A DNA stretch of 64,000 bases from Streptomyces sp. NBC_01351. Lineage in GTDB: Bacteria > Actinomycetota > Actinomycetes > Streptomycetales > Streptomycetaceae. This document shows, piece by piece, positions 8,275-16,793 of this stretch. A model generated the notes under the pieces. The model had not been told where the DNA came from. It ran no database searches and was given only the letters and a program-made list of their open reading frames with translations. The translations under genes were made by a program, and so were the position numbers. The DNA lies in contig NZ_CP108356.1 of NCBI RefSeq assembly GCF_036237315.1, forward strand, positions 7,879,501 through 7,943,500, given 5' to 3'. Position 1 is the stretch's first letter. The number at the start of each line of letters is the position of its first letter.

Positions 8275-11200
8275 TCACGCCCGTTCCGGCCTCACCTCCG
8301 TCTGCCTCCCGGGCGCCGGGGCAGTGTTCTTCCGTTCGGGGAGCGCGGCAGGCGAGGTGGGGGAGGGGACCTCCTTAGCGGCTTCCGAGCGGACCTCTGC
8401 GTCCAGCGCGGGGTCGTTGGCGAGGCGTCGCAGCAGCTCTGGACCGGCGGGGTCCCCGGACTGTGTGAGGCGGCGGACCATCACAAGGCGGGACGTGCCG
8501 TCGAGCGTGGGGTCACCGGCCAGGGCGCGCAGCAGCGCCGGGAGCCGCGGGTCCTTGTGACGAGCCAGCCTCCTGACCGCCGCCCGTCGGGTGAAGGACC
8601 TGAGGCCGGTGTCCAGGGCGAGTTCGTACATCAGGTCCGGACCGCGGGGATCGCGCAAGTCCGCCAGGTCTTGGGCGGCTTCGAAACGGTGCTCGTCATC
8701 GATGATGCCGTCCCGGGCCAAGGAGCAGAGCAGGTCGAGGCCGCGCGGATCGCCTTGGTCGGTCAGGTTGTAGGCCGCAGCGGAACGGACCCGTGGCAGG
8801 GCATCGGCGTCGAGGGCGAGGGCGATGAGTGCTCCGGCAGCCAAACGGGCGTCGTGGAGCGCCAGAGTGCGCGCGGCCGAGTACCGGAGATCGGATTCCA
8901 GGTCGGAGGAGGAGGCCAGTTCGTAGAGGACCGCCCGGGCGCGTGGCAGGTCGGCGCGGCCGAGCCAGGCTATGGCCGTCTCCCTGGTTCCGGGACGCAA
9001 GGTGGAGTCGGCGGCCAGAACGCGCAGCTGCTCGGAGGCCCGTCCGTCACCCCGGGCCATGAGCGCTCTCGCGGCCATGGTCCGGGTGGACTCGTCGATG
9101 CCGGTACCTGCTGCCACGCTGAACAGCAGGTCCGGTACGCAGGCCTCCTTGCGCTTGGCCAGGGCGGCGACGGCCCGGGACCGGTAGACGTCCTCGAGGG
9201 TTTCCCGCGCTGCGAGGTTGCGGAGGACCTCCGGCACACGCTCGTCGGCGTGCTCCCAGAGCTGACGTAGGACGAACGCCCGCACATTCACCTCCAGCGT
9301 GGTGTCGAGCACGAGTGACTGGAGTACGTCGGTTCCCCGCGGGTCGCCCAAGTCGGCAAGTTCGAAGGCCGCTTCGGTGCGGACGGAGGAGGGCAGGGCG
9401 ACGTCGGCCACGAGCGACTGGAGTACGTCGGCTGCACGGGAGTCCGGGAGATCGGCCAACTGCCGGACGGAGAAACGACGGTCGATGTAGCTGCGGCTTC
9501 CGTCCCGGGCCAGGGTGCGGAAGATCTCCGGGGCGTCCGGGCTGCCCAGCGCAGCCAGAGCGGAGGCAGCACTGGACCGCGTTTCCTCTTCCCAGAAGGC
9601 TCCGAATGCGGTGCGCCCCGGCTTCGCCAGCGCGATGGAGCGCAGCAGCTCCCGGCCCCGGTCATCGCCCGTACGCACCAGATCCCAGGCTGCCATGACC
9701 CTGGCGCGACCGTCGAGACCGGTGTCGCAGGCCAGGGAGTAGAGCACGTCCGGCAGGCAGGGATGTCTCATGGCCGAGAGTTCCCGCGCTGCCCATCTGC
9801 GGAAGCTCTCCCCCAGATCGCTGTCGCGGGCGAGCACGAGGAGGAGGTCTGCGATCCGGGGGTCGCCAGCCGCGACCACTCGCCGGGCGGCCCGCTGCCG
9901 CGAGGAGGAGTCCACCCGCGGGTCCCGCGCAAGTGCGTACATCACATCGGGCAGCCTGGGGTCCTGGAGTCCTTTCAGCTTCTCAGCTGCCGCGGCGCGG
10001 TATACGCCGCCGGCGGACGTGCAGGTCGCGATGGCGTGGTGGGCGTCGGCAGCGCGAGGGTCTTGCCGGGCCGCAAGTCGCTCTGCCGCGACGGTCCGAT
10101 CAGCGCCACCGGCACGCTCGCTGACGGCGAGGACGTAGAGCGCGTCGGGATGCCGCGGGTCGTCGAGGGCGGCCAGGTGTTCGGCCGCCCAGAGCCGCTG
10201 GGAGGAGTACTGGGCGTCGCTGACGGCCAGGTTGTGGAGCATCTCGCGCACTTGCGGATCCCCGAGTTCCAGCAGCTCCCCGATGGCGGCGACCAATGCG
10301 GTCCCGTTCAGCGCTCCGGACTGGACGAGATGGGGGAGAGCCTCCCGGACGACGCGGCCGGGGAGCCGAGTCAGGGCCACGACGGCCCGCGTCCGGTCGC
10401 TCTGCTCCCTTCTGTTCTGGGCGGCGTTCGTCAACCCGCGAGCCACGCGATCGAGGAGATCGCCCGGCAGGCCCGTACCGAGCCGGGCGAGTTCCGCGAG
10501 GAAGAGGCAGCCGTCGAGCCCGCCCCGACGCGTCATTCGGTACAGCTTCGCCATCGCCTTGCGCCTGGCTTTGGGCGAGGCGGTGTCGATGACGAAGCCG
10601 ACGTAGGAGGGATCGGCGCTGCGCCACTGAGCCAGAATCCGCTGCAGCGGGCGGGCTCGTGGGCTTCGCGTGGTGTGGCGGGCGGCGCAGTACTCCATCA
10701 GTGTCTGATGGGCGAAGACGTGGTCACCGGCGTGGAGGGTGAGGAATCCGCTGTGGCTCAGGGCGGTGGCGAGGAACTCCTGCCACACGTCAGGGGGAAC
10801 GGGGTACGGCGGGGGTTCCGCGTCCGGATGGGACCCCACGATCTCGACCGCCTTGAGCCGGCTTCCGTCGCGGCGCTGTGCCGCCAGGTGGTCGATGAGG
10901 CCCGGCAGGCGGCCGAGCGTGTGCTCGGCCCGGGCCACGGCTGCCTCGCCGTAACGTCGGAGCCCGGCTGAGAGCTCACGGGCACTGCCCGGCTCTGCCG
11001 GGCTGTACTGCCGCTTGTGCAGCAGGCCGGCGAACTCGGCGTAGATCTCGCCACGGACTCCGGGCAGCGGGTCCGCGGGCGCCGCCGCGCGGAGCTGACA
11101 CAACAGCGAAGCCGTGAGAGGAATGCGCGCCAGTCCCGCCAGGTGCGACCGGTTGAGATCCGCGACGAACAGGTGCGCATGCCGGGACGGCTCGCTCAGG

Positions 11201-12078
11201 CCGTAGGCGCCGAACCAGCGGTGGGCGACATCCTCCAGATCCGTGAGCTGGAAGCGTTCCAGTTCGTAGCGGGGAACCTCGGGGCCGAGCACATCCAGCT
11301 CTCCGTCGGGCAGAGGGCGTGTGGCGATGACGAAGCGGTACTGCGGTGCCTTCTGTGTCGGGCCCTGTCGCAGTTCCCTCTGGTTCCGCTCGATCGCCAT
11401 GAGAGCGCTGAGGACGCCCCGGCGCCGCGTGGGATCGGCTATCTCGTCCAGTTCGTCGACCAGGACGAGCCAGTAGGCGCGCGGTTTCGGCGGAACCTGG
11501 AACAGGTCCGGGGGCAGAGTCCGTACCAGGCCCTTCAACTCCAACTGGACAGCGAGGGCAAGGGCCTTGGACAGCGACCGACCCTCCAGCGCCGCGGCGG
11601 GGACGAGCACCGGGACCGGTCCGTCATCGGCACCGCTGAGCTGCCGGGCCACGCCCATCGCCAAGAGGGTGCGCAGCAGACTGGACTTGCCGCCGCCGGC
11701 CCCCGCGAGCACGGCGCACGTCGAACTGTTCGTCAGGATCCTTTCGATCGCGGCAGGTTCGGGCGGGAGTTCGCCCTCCGCCAGGCTGCCGAGACGCTGG
11801 GGGACGTAGACGTCGTCCAGCGACGGCCCGGACCCTGCCAACACCGTGGGATAGGGATGCTCCTTCGAGGCGTCGGCGGCGGCCACCAGGTACTCGGCCA
11901 GTAGACCTTCGTGCGGGTCGTGGCGCCGGCCGCCGAAATAGTTGATCTGCGTGCTCAGGGCACCGTTTTGGACCGCCGTGGGTCCGTGGAACGTGTGGCC
12001 GGCCGACTCGGAGCACGGGGCACCGCCGGGTCCGCACGAGGGGCCGCTGCCGCTGCCCTCCTCTTCGGCCTCATCCAT
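8275..12078 (-). CDS. NACHT NTPase with HEAT-like repeat sensor and N-terminal amyloid-type motif
   Basis: 1267 residues from the ATG at 12078; the frame is open ~100 codons further, but that part looks non-coding. Order: Gly/Ser-rich leader; TAVQNGALSTQINYF (residues 34-48), aligning with the motif in the SEFIR and STAND proteins; DDVYVP; NACHT Walker A GAGGGKSS (126-133); Walker B LVLVDELDEIAD (~210-220); winged-helix region; then about eighteen tandem repeats of 33 residues, each close to DPR-xx-D-xLxxLA-D-xxL-xxxxR-xxAA-xxL, a HEAT/PBS-lyase-like solenoid running almost to the C-terminus. A solenoid after NACHT is the usual ligand sensor of NLR-like proteins. It is convergent with the SEFIR-STAND operon and has its own promoter, so it may be a second receptor using the same effector. 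Confidence 0.85.
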   Translation of the reverse strand: MDEAEEEGSGSGPSCGPGGAPCSESAGHTFHGPTAVQNGALSTQINYFGGRRHDPHEGLLAEYLVAAADASKEHPYPTVLAGSGPSLDDVYVPQRLGSLAEGELPPEPAAIERILTNSSTCAVLAGAGGGKSSLLRTLLAMGVARQLSGADDGPVPVLVPAAALEGRSLSKALALAVQLELKGLVRTLPPDLFQVPPKPRAYWLVLVDELDEIADPTRRRGVLSALMAIERNQRELRQGPTQKAPQYRFVIATRPLPDGELDVLGPEVPRYELERFQLTDLEDVAHRWFGAYGLSEPSRHAHLFVADLNRSHLAGLARIPLTASLLCQLRAAAPADPLPGVRGEIYAEFAGLLHKRQYSPAEPGSARELSAGLRRYGEAAVARAEHTLGRLPGLIDHLAAQRRDGSRLKAVEIVGSHPDAEPPPYPVPPDVWQEFLATALSHSGFLTLHAGDHVFAHQTLMEYCAARHTTRSPRARPLQRILAQWRSADPSYVGFVIDTASPKARRKAMAKLYRMTRRGGLDGCLFLAELARLGTGLPGDLLDRVARGLTNAAQNRREQSDRTRAVVALTRLPGRVVREALPHLVQSGALNGTALVAAIGELLELGDPQVREMLHNLAVSDAQYSSQRLWAAEHLAALDDPRHPDALYVLAVSERAGGADRTVAAERLAARQDPRAADAHHAIATCTSAGGVYRAAAAEKLKGLQDPRLPDVMYALARDPRVDSSSRQRAARRVVAAGDPRIADLLLVLARDSDLGESFRRWAARELSAMRHPCLPDVLYSLACDTGLDGRARVMAAWDLVRTGDDRGRELLRSIALAKPGRTAFGAFWEEETRSSAASALAALGSPDAPEIFRTLARDGSRSYIDRRFSVRQLADLPDSRAADVLQSLVADVALPSSVRTEAAFELADLGDPRGTDVLQSLVLDTTLEVNVRAFVLRQLWEHADERVPEVLRNLAARETLEDVYRSRAVAALAKRKEACVPDLLFSVAAGTGIDESTRTMAARALMARGDGRASEQLRVLAADSTLRPGTRETAIAWLGRADLPRARAVLYELASSSDLESDLRYSAARTLALHDARLAAGALIALALDADALPRVRSAAAYNLTDQGDPRGLDLLCSLARDGIIDDEHRFEAAQDLADLRDPRGPDLMYELALDTGLRSFTRRAAVRRLARHKDPRLPALLRALAGDPTLDGTSRLVMVRRLTQSGDPAGPELLRRLANDPALDAEVRSEAAKEVPSPTSPAALPERKNTAPAPGRQTEVRPERA

Positions 12079-12463
12079 CACTCGATGCCGTTGCCTCACC
12101 GGTTGCACGGGCGGTTGGAGTACCCCTTCACGGTACTCGCCGGACGCCGTGGCCACGAGGTCCATCCGCCGGGTCGGCTTCAGGAGGCTGACAGGATTCC
12201 TTCGGTTCGCCTTCCCTCGGTCGATCGTGGCGTCGTGCATGGGCGCCGTCACGGCGATGTGGCAGTGCAAGCCGGTCAGTTCGAGCTGAGGCCGGCCGGA
12301 ATCCGGGTGACGGCCTGCCCCGTACTCGTCGTGCCGCCCTCGCCCCTGCAGAACGAGCTCGACGCGGCGCACCAACGTAACTTCTGGAGAATCCCCCTGG
12401 ACTCGCGGGAGCTGACCCCGTGATCCGGAAGGCGTCAGACGGCTGCGACGCGGTTGAGGCAGA

Positions 12464-12690
12464 TCAGTTCCCGCGGGGTGCGTACATGATCACAGCCATG
12501 CCGGCGATGCAGACCAGGGCGCCGATGACGTCGTGGCGGTCGGGGCGGTGCCCGTCCGCGACCATGTCCCGGGCGATGGACCCGGCGACGAAGATCGGCG
12601 CCGATCCAGGCTCAGCCCATGTGCTCGCGGATGCCCTGCCAGACCAGCCGGGCGCCCCCGATCTCGAAGAGGGCGGCCACGGAGGACTGG
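12464..12690 (-). pseudogene. ynfA: ynfA (UPF0060 small membrane protein) with internal deletion
   Basis: Two pieces of a UPF0060 protein lie in different frames. The upstream piece reads [20 protein letters not shown] and then meets a TGA. The downstream piece reads [20 protein letters not shown] through to MYAPRGN and a stop at 12464. About 40 residues normally between these parts are missing, and the first transmembrane segment is also degraded. The intact family is ~110 residues with four membrane helices. This copy cannot make a working protein. Confidence 0.75.
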
Positions 12691-12875
12691 CCGCCGGGGG
12701 AGTCGGGGGGAGGTTTGGAACGGGCGGAACCATGACGAGCTTCTCGCCCTCGGCGGCGCCCTGCGTTCATCTCCTCGCGTCGCAGCTCGATGGATTTGCT
12801 GGACAGGTCGCCTGATGTGTGTCGGTTTCCCACCGTTTGCGCCCTCCCTGAAGGGCACTCTCCCAAAGCTGCTAT

Positions 12876-12890
12876 TGAAAATGAGTGTCA
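12876..12890 (+). promoter_or_regulatory. Zur-type zinc box upstream of the metallophore operon
   Basis: TGAAAATGAGTGTCA matches the streptomycete Zur box (TGAAAATGATTTTCA) at 13 of 15 positions and keeps the TGA/TCA ends. It lies 53 bases before the ATG of the first operon gene, where a repressor would block transcription. It does not resemble the IdeR/DmdR iron box seen at 37.3 kb, so zinc rather than iron control is favoured. Confidence 0.75.
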
Positions 12891-12943
12891 TAGTCGTATA
12901 GAAGTACGGGGTGCTCATCTCACGACAGGTGGTGGAGCGCCCG

Positions 12944-14305
12944 ATGGCCGGAGTCCGGCCCTTCGCGCTCCCCGCACTCCGACATCCCACGGTCTCCACC
13001 CTGCTGGCAGATCACCGCGTGCTGCTGGCCGACCTTCTCGACGGCCTGGGGTCACCGCTGCATGTCGTGCTGCCCGAGATCTTCGAGGAGAACGTCGTCA
13101 GACTCCGCCGGGCGTTCGCCGAGGCGGGCGCACCCGCCGACATCTTGTTCGCCAAGAAGGCGAACAAGGCGGACTGTTATGTCACTTCGGCCGCTGCGCT
13201 CGGTGTCGGGATGGATGTGGCCAGTACCCCCGAACTGGTCAAGGCCTTGGCCGGTGGAGTGCCCGGACACCGGATCGGCATATCCGGCCCGGAGAAGGAC
13301 GACACGCTGCACGCTCTCGCGGTTCAGCACGGCTGCCTGGTCGCCGTCGACTCGATCAGTGAACTCCGCCGGCTGGCGGCAACCGCGCGGCTCGCGCGGC
13401 GGCAGGCCACCGTGCTGCTGCGGTCCCGGACGGCCGGCCAACCGGGAAGCCGCTTCGGGCTGTCTGCCGCTGAGCGTGAGGCCGCTGTCGGTCTGTGCGC
13501 GGAACTCGCCGCCCATATCAGTCTCCGGGGATTCTCCTTTCACCTGAACGGCTATTCCGCGGCGGAACGTGCGACGGCGGCGAACGAGATGATCGAGCAC
13601 TGCCTCGACGCCAGGCGGCGCGGCTCGCTCTGCGCCGAACTGGTCGACATCGGCGGCGGGTTGCCGGTTCGCTATGTCGAGCCGCGGCTCTGGGACGAGT
13701 TCCTTGAGCAGAACGAGCCGGCCCACTACCACGCGGCCAAGAACTTCAAGGACTTCTATCCGTACGGCGGGCAGCCCGCGATCCAGGCAGTGCGCGCGCT
13801 CATGGCGCACCCGGTCGACGGTGGCGAGAGCCTGTCGGCGAAGGCGGGACGCAACGGCATCCGGTTCGTCGTCGAGCCGGGCCGGGCCCTGTTGGACCAG
13901 GCCGGATTCACGATGTACCGCGTACAGCAGGTCGACGACCGACGGGACATCGACGGGTACGCGATCGTCACCGTCGCGGGCAGCAGTTTCAGCCTCTCCG
14001 AGCAGTGGTTCAACAGTGACTATCTCCCCGACCCGCTGCTGATGTCCGCCCATCCCACCGCAGACGAGATGTTCCCGGCCTGCGTCGCAGGCTCGACCTG
14101 CCTGGAAAGCGACCTGGTGACCTGGCGGAAGATCGGCTTCCCGCGGCCCGTACGGCGCGGTGACCACCTGGTCTACCTCAACACCGCCGGCTACCAGATG
14201 GACTCCAACGAGTCACCGTTCCATGACGCCGCACTGCCGTTGAAGGCTGTTCTCCGGCTCGGTGGCGACGGGGCCCCGCCCCGCTGGCGTCTGGACGGAA
14301 TCTGA
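12944..14305 (+). CDS. PLP-dependent decarboxylase, diaminopimelate decarboxylase/SbnH-like
   Basis: 453 residues. The ATG at 12944 is chosen over a GTG at 12911 because GGTGGAG lies six bases before it. It is a fold-type III PLP enzyme: the barrel lysine is in FAKKANK (~residue 70), followed by HLNGY, a VDIGGGLP segment (glycine loop) and VEPGRALLDQAG; CLESDLV near the C-terminus is the family's active-site cysteine region. In staphyloferrin B synthesis the relative SbnH decarboxylates a diaminopropionate-containing intermediate. Here the enzyme sits with SbnA- and SbnB-like proteins, so removal of the diaminopropionate carboxyl to give an ethylenediamine unit is a reasonable proposal. It is first in a Zur-boxed operon. 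A lysine-biosynthesis role is unlikely in this context. Confidence 0.8.
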   Translation: MAGVRPFALPALRHPTVSTLLADHRVLLADLLDGLGSPLHVVLPEIFEENVVRLRRAFAEAGAPADILFAKKANKADCYVTSAAALGVGMDVASTPELVKALAGGVPGHRIGISGPEKDDTLHALAVQHGCLVAVDSISELRRLAATARLARRQATVLLRSRTAGQPGSRFGLSAAEREAAVGLCAELAAHISLRGFSFHLNGYSAAERATAANEMIEHCLDARRRGSLCAELVDIGGGLPVRYVEPRLWDEFLEQNEPAHYHAAKNFKDFYPYGGQPAIQAVRALMAHPVDGGESLSAKAGRNGIRFVVEPGRALLDQAGFTMYRVQQVDDRRDIDGYAIVTVAGSSFSLSEQWFNSDYLPDPLLMSAHPTADEMFPACVAGSTCLESDLVTWRKIGFPRPVRRGDHLVYLNTAGYQMDSNESPFHDAALPLKAVLRLGGDGAPPRWRLDGI

Positions 14306-14355
14306 TGCGACTTCGAACCAATCCGATGCGACAGCCAATGAAGGAGAAGCCTCGC

Positions 14356-15336
14356 ATGTCACAGAGTTACGCCTTGCCCGGGCAGCTGTGGTTGTTGCCG
14401 CAGTCCCAGCAAGAGGGACTGGACCTCGACCGCCGACAGGTGATCGCGGTCGTCGAGAAGGCCTACCGCGCCTTGCGTAAGGGCGGATCGAACAACCCGG
14501 TCAAGACGATCATCGACGATCCCGGCCACCACTCTCTGAGCTATTCGATGGTGGCCAGGGACGCCGGCAGCGGCACCGTCTGCTTCAAGGCGGTCTACGA
14601 GTTCGACCCGCGCCGCAGCCGGGACGATTACCGGTTCCACTCGTTCGTCTTCCTCGTCGACGACACCACCGGCGCACCCATCGCACTGATGGACGTGGTG
14701 AAGCTCGGACCGCTGCGGTCCTCGGCCACCACCGCGCTGTTCGCCCGTGCGGCCTGCCCCGGCGCACGAAGCGCCCTGGTCGTCGGCACCGGTGTGCAGG
14801 GCCAGGCGGCACTGCCGATGCTGCTCGCCGCTTTGCCGAAACTGGAGCGGCTGCAGGTGTTCGGGACCTACCCCGAGGGCCTGCGCGCCGTCCAGGACAG
14901 CGCCGAAGGCCGCAAGGTCGAGATCGTCGAGGACCTCCGGGAGGCAGCCCGTGAGGCGGACATCGTGATCGGAGCCTCCGGCCTGTCCGCCACCGAAGAG
15001 GTCCGGCGTGACTGGCTGAAGCCGGGCTCGGTCGCGGTACTCCTCGGGTACGGCGTACATGCCGACGTGTGCCACGGCGCGGACTACCGGATCGCCACCG
15101 ATACCGCCCAGATGCACGCCACCTGCGACGACCTGCGGGGCGAGGACGGCAGCCTCCCGACGGTGGACGCCCAGCTGCCGGACATCCTGCTGGGCAGGGC
15201 ACCTGCCCGCCGGCATCCCGACGATGTGGTCTTCGCCTACAACAGCGGAATGGCGGTCACCGACGCCGCGCTGGGCCGATACATAGCCGATCTCGCGCTG
15301 GCGGGCGGGCGCGGCGAGAAGGTCAGATTCTGGTGA
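14356..15336 (+). CDS. SbnB-like / ornithine cyclodeaminase-family dehydrogenase
   Basis: 326 residues from the ATG at 14356, preceded by AAGGAGAAG; ATGs at 14305, 14326 and 14338 lack this signal. The protein is of the ornithine cyclodeaminase/mu-crystallin family: GGSNNPVKTI near residue 40, the substrate-binding KAVYEFDPRR region, and the NAD-binding VVGTGVQGQAAL (~residues 137-148). SbnB oxidatively cleaves N-(1-amino-1-carboxyl-2-ethyl)glutamate to release L-2,3-diaminopropionate and 2-oxoglutarate. An sbnA homologue lies downstream in the same operon, supporting that job or a related reductive or oxidative step. The stop overlaps the MATE GTG by four bases (GTGA). Confidence 0.8.
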   Translation: MSQSYALPGQLWLLPQSQQEGLDLDRRQVIAVVEKAYRALRKGGSNNPVKTIIDDPGHHSLSYSMVARDAGSGTVCFKAVYEFDPRRSRDDYRFHSFVFLVDDTTGAPIALMDVVKLGPLRSSATTALFARAACPGARSALVVGTGVQGQAALPMLLAALPKLERLQVFGTYPEGLRAVQDSAEGRKVEIVEDLREAAREADIVIGASGLSATEEVRRDWLKPGSVAVLLGYGVHADVCHGADYRIATDTAQMHATCDDLRGEDGSLPTVDAQLPDILLGRAPARRHPDDVVFAYNSGMAVTDAALGRYIADLALAGGRGEKVRFW

Positions 15337-16793
15337 GTACCGACACGACCGGCACGACCGGCACGACCGGCACGACGGGCACAACTGGCACGACGGAGAC
15401 CGGCGTCGGCTGGTGGGTCAAGAACTCGCGGACGCTGCTCAAGCTCGCGTTCCCGTTGATCCTGACCAACTTCGCCTACGTCGCACTGACCACGGTGGAC
15501 ATCGTGATGCTGGGCCGGCTCGGCGCGGTCGAGATCGCCGCCGCCGGTCTGGCCATCGCGCTGTTCAACCAGCTGCGCACCACCGGGACGGGCCTGGTCA
15601 CCGGAGTCAGCAACCTGGTGGCCGAGGCGCGGGTGCAGGGCGACCGGCAACGTATCGGCGCGCTGCTGTTCGCGGGGTTCTTCTGGGCGACTGTGTGCGG
15701 TGTGGTGTTCTGCGCGGTACTCCTGCTGATCGGCCCACTGCTCGTCCTGCTGGGTCAGGACCCGACGGTGGTCGACAAGGCAGGCGAGTTCCTGATGATC
15801 CTGGCGCCGGGCATGCTGCCCTGCCTGTGGTTCCAGAACCTGCGGCACTTCACCACCGGCCTCAAGCGGCCCGGCCCGCTCCTGGCCATCACGCTGGCCT
15901 CGATCGGCGCGACCATCGGCCTGAACTACGTCCTGATCCACGGCAAGTTCGGCCTGCCCGCATTCGGCTTCGCCGGCGTCGCGATCGCCACCGTCACGGT
16001 GTTCCTGTTGTCCTTCCTGGCGTTCATCGCCGTGATCCTGCGGGACAGTGTCCTGCGCCCGTACCTCACTTCGCCCGACGCGCGGCGCTGGAACGGGGAC
16101 GCGGTCCGGTCGGTCTGGCGCCTCGGCCTGCCGATCTCGGGTACCTACGCCTCGGAGGCCGGGTTCTTCAGTGTGCTCACCCTGGTCATCGGCTCCCTGG
16201 GCGTCGACGCCCTGGCCGCGCAGACGGTGCTGAACCAGATCGTCTACATCGTCTTCATGATCTCCGCCGGGCTGTCGCACGCGGCGTCGATCCACATCAG
16301 CGAGGCCGACGGCGGCAACGACTACGTGACAGCACGCAGAATGGGGCTCCTCGGCACGGCCTGGGGAGTGATCGCGACGCTGGTGGTCGCCGTCGTGTAC
16401 CTGGCGATCCCGAACCCGATCGTATCCTTGTTCATCTCGGCCGAGCACGCCGGCAACTCGGACATCATCGCCCTGGCCGTGACCGGACTGTTGATCGCCG
16501 CCCTCATGCAGGTCTTCGACGCCATGCAGAACATCGGCAACGGCATCCTGCGCGGCATCGGCGACACCGTTGGGCCGTTGCGGATCTCCCTCGTCGGGTA
16601 CTGGCTGATCGGGCTGCCCGCGGGCTACCTGCTCGGGGTGACCGCCGACTGGGGCGTCGAGGGCGTCTGGATCGGCCAGACCATCGGCCTCGCGGCCACC
16701 GCCGCCATCCTGCTGGTCGCCTTCCTGCGCCGCGTCGACCGGCTCCACCGAGCGACGTCCAGCGCACCCGTCCCGGAACCGGAGTCGTCATGA
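15333..16793 (+). CDS. MATE-family efflux transporter
   Basis: 486 residues from a GTG at 15333 that overlaps the previous stop. After a Thr/Gly leader there are about twelve membrane segments of MATE type, including PLILTNFAYVALTTVDIVMLGRLG in helix 1-2 and the inward repeat after residue 240. The leader is encoded by five to six tandem copies of a 9-base unit close to ACGACCGGC (15345-15389), giving TTG-TTG repeats; its length may vary between strains. Lying between biosynthetic genes and overlapping both neighbours, it is the likely exporter of the operon's metallophore. MATE pumps normally use Na+ or H+ antiport. The substrate is inferred from context only. Confidence 0.85.
   Translation: MSTDTTGTTGTTGTTGTTGTTETGVGWWVKNSRTLLKLAFPLILTNFAYVALTTVDIVMLGRLGAVEIAAAGLAIALFNQLRTTGTGLVTGVSNLVAEARVQGDRQRIGALLFAGFFWATVCGVVFCAVLLLIGPLLVLLGQDPTVVDKAGEFLMILAPGMLPCLWFQNLRHFTTGLKRPGPLLAITLASIGATIGLNYVLIHGKFGLPAFGFAGVAIATVTVFLLSFLAFIAVILRDSVLRPYLTSPDARRWNGDAVRSVWRLGLPISGTYASEAGFFSVLTLVIGSLGVDALAAQTVLNQIVYIVFMISAGLSHAASIHISEADGGNDYVTARRMGLLGTAWGVIATLVVAVVYLAIPNPIVSLFISAEHAGNSDIIALAVTGLLIAALMQVFDAMQNIGNGILRGIGDTVGPLRISLVGYWLIGLPAGYLLGVTADWGVEGVWIGQTIGLAATAAILLVAFLRRVDRLHRATSSAPVPEPESS

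Noticed and set aside
8290..10200. CRISPR-like or direct-repeat array suggested by the 99-base period
   Set aside because: The period is the coding of 33-residue HEAT-like repeats; units are diverged and there are no spacers.
12420..12815. Plus-strand frame over the ynfA relic
   Set aside because: Composition is random; the minus strand carries recognisable YnfA sequence.
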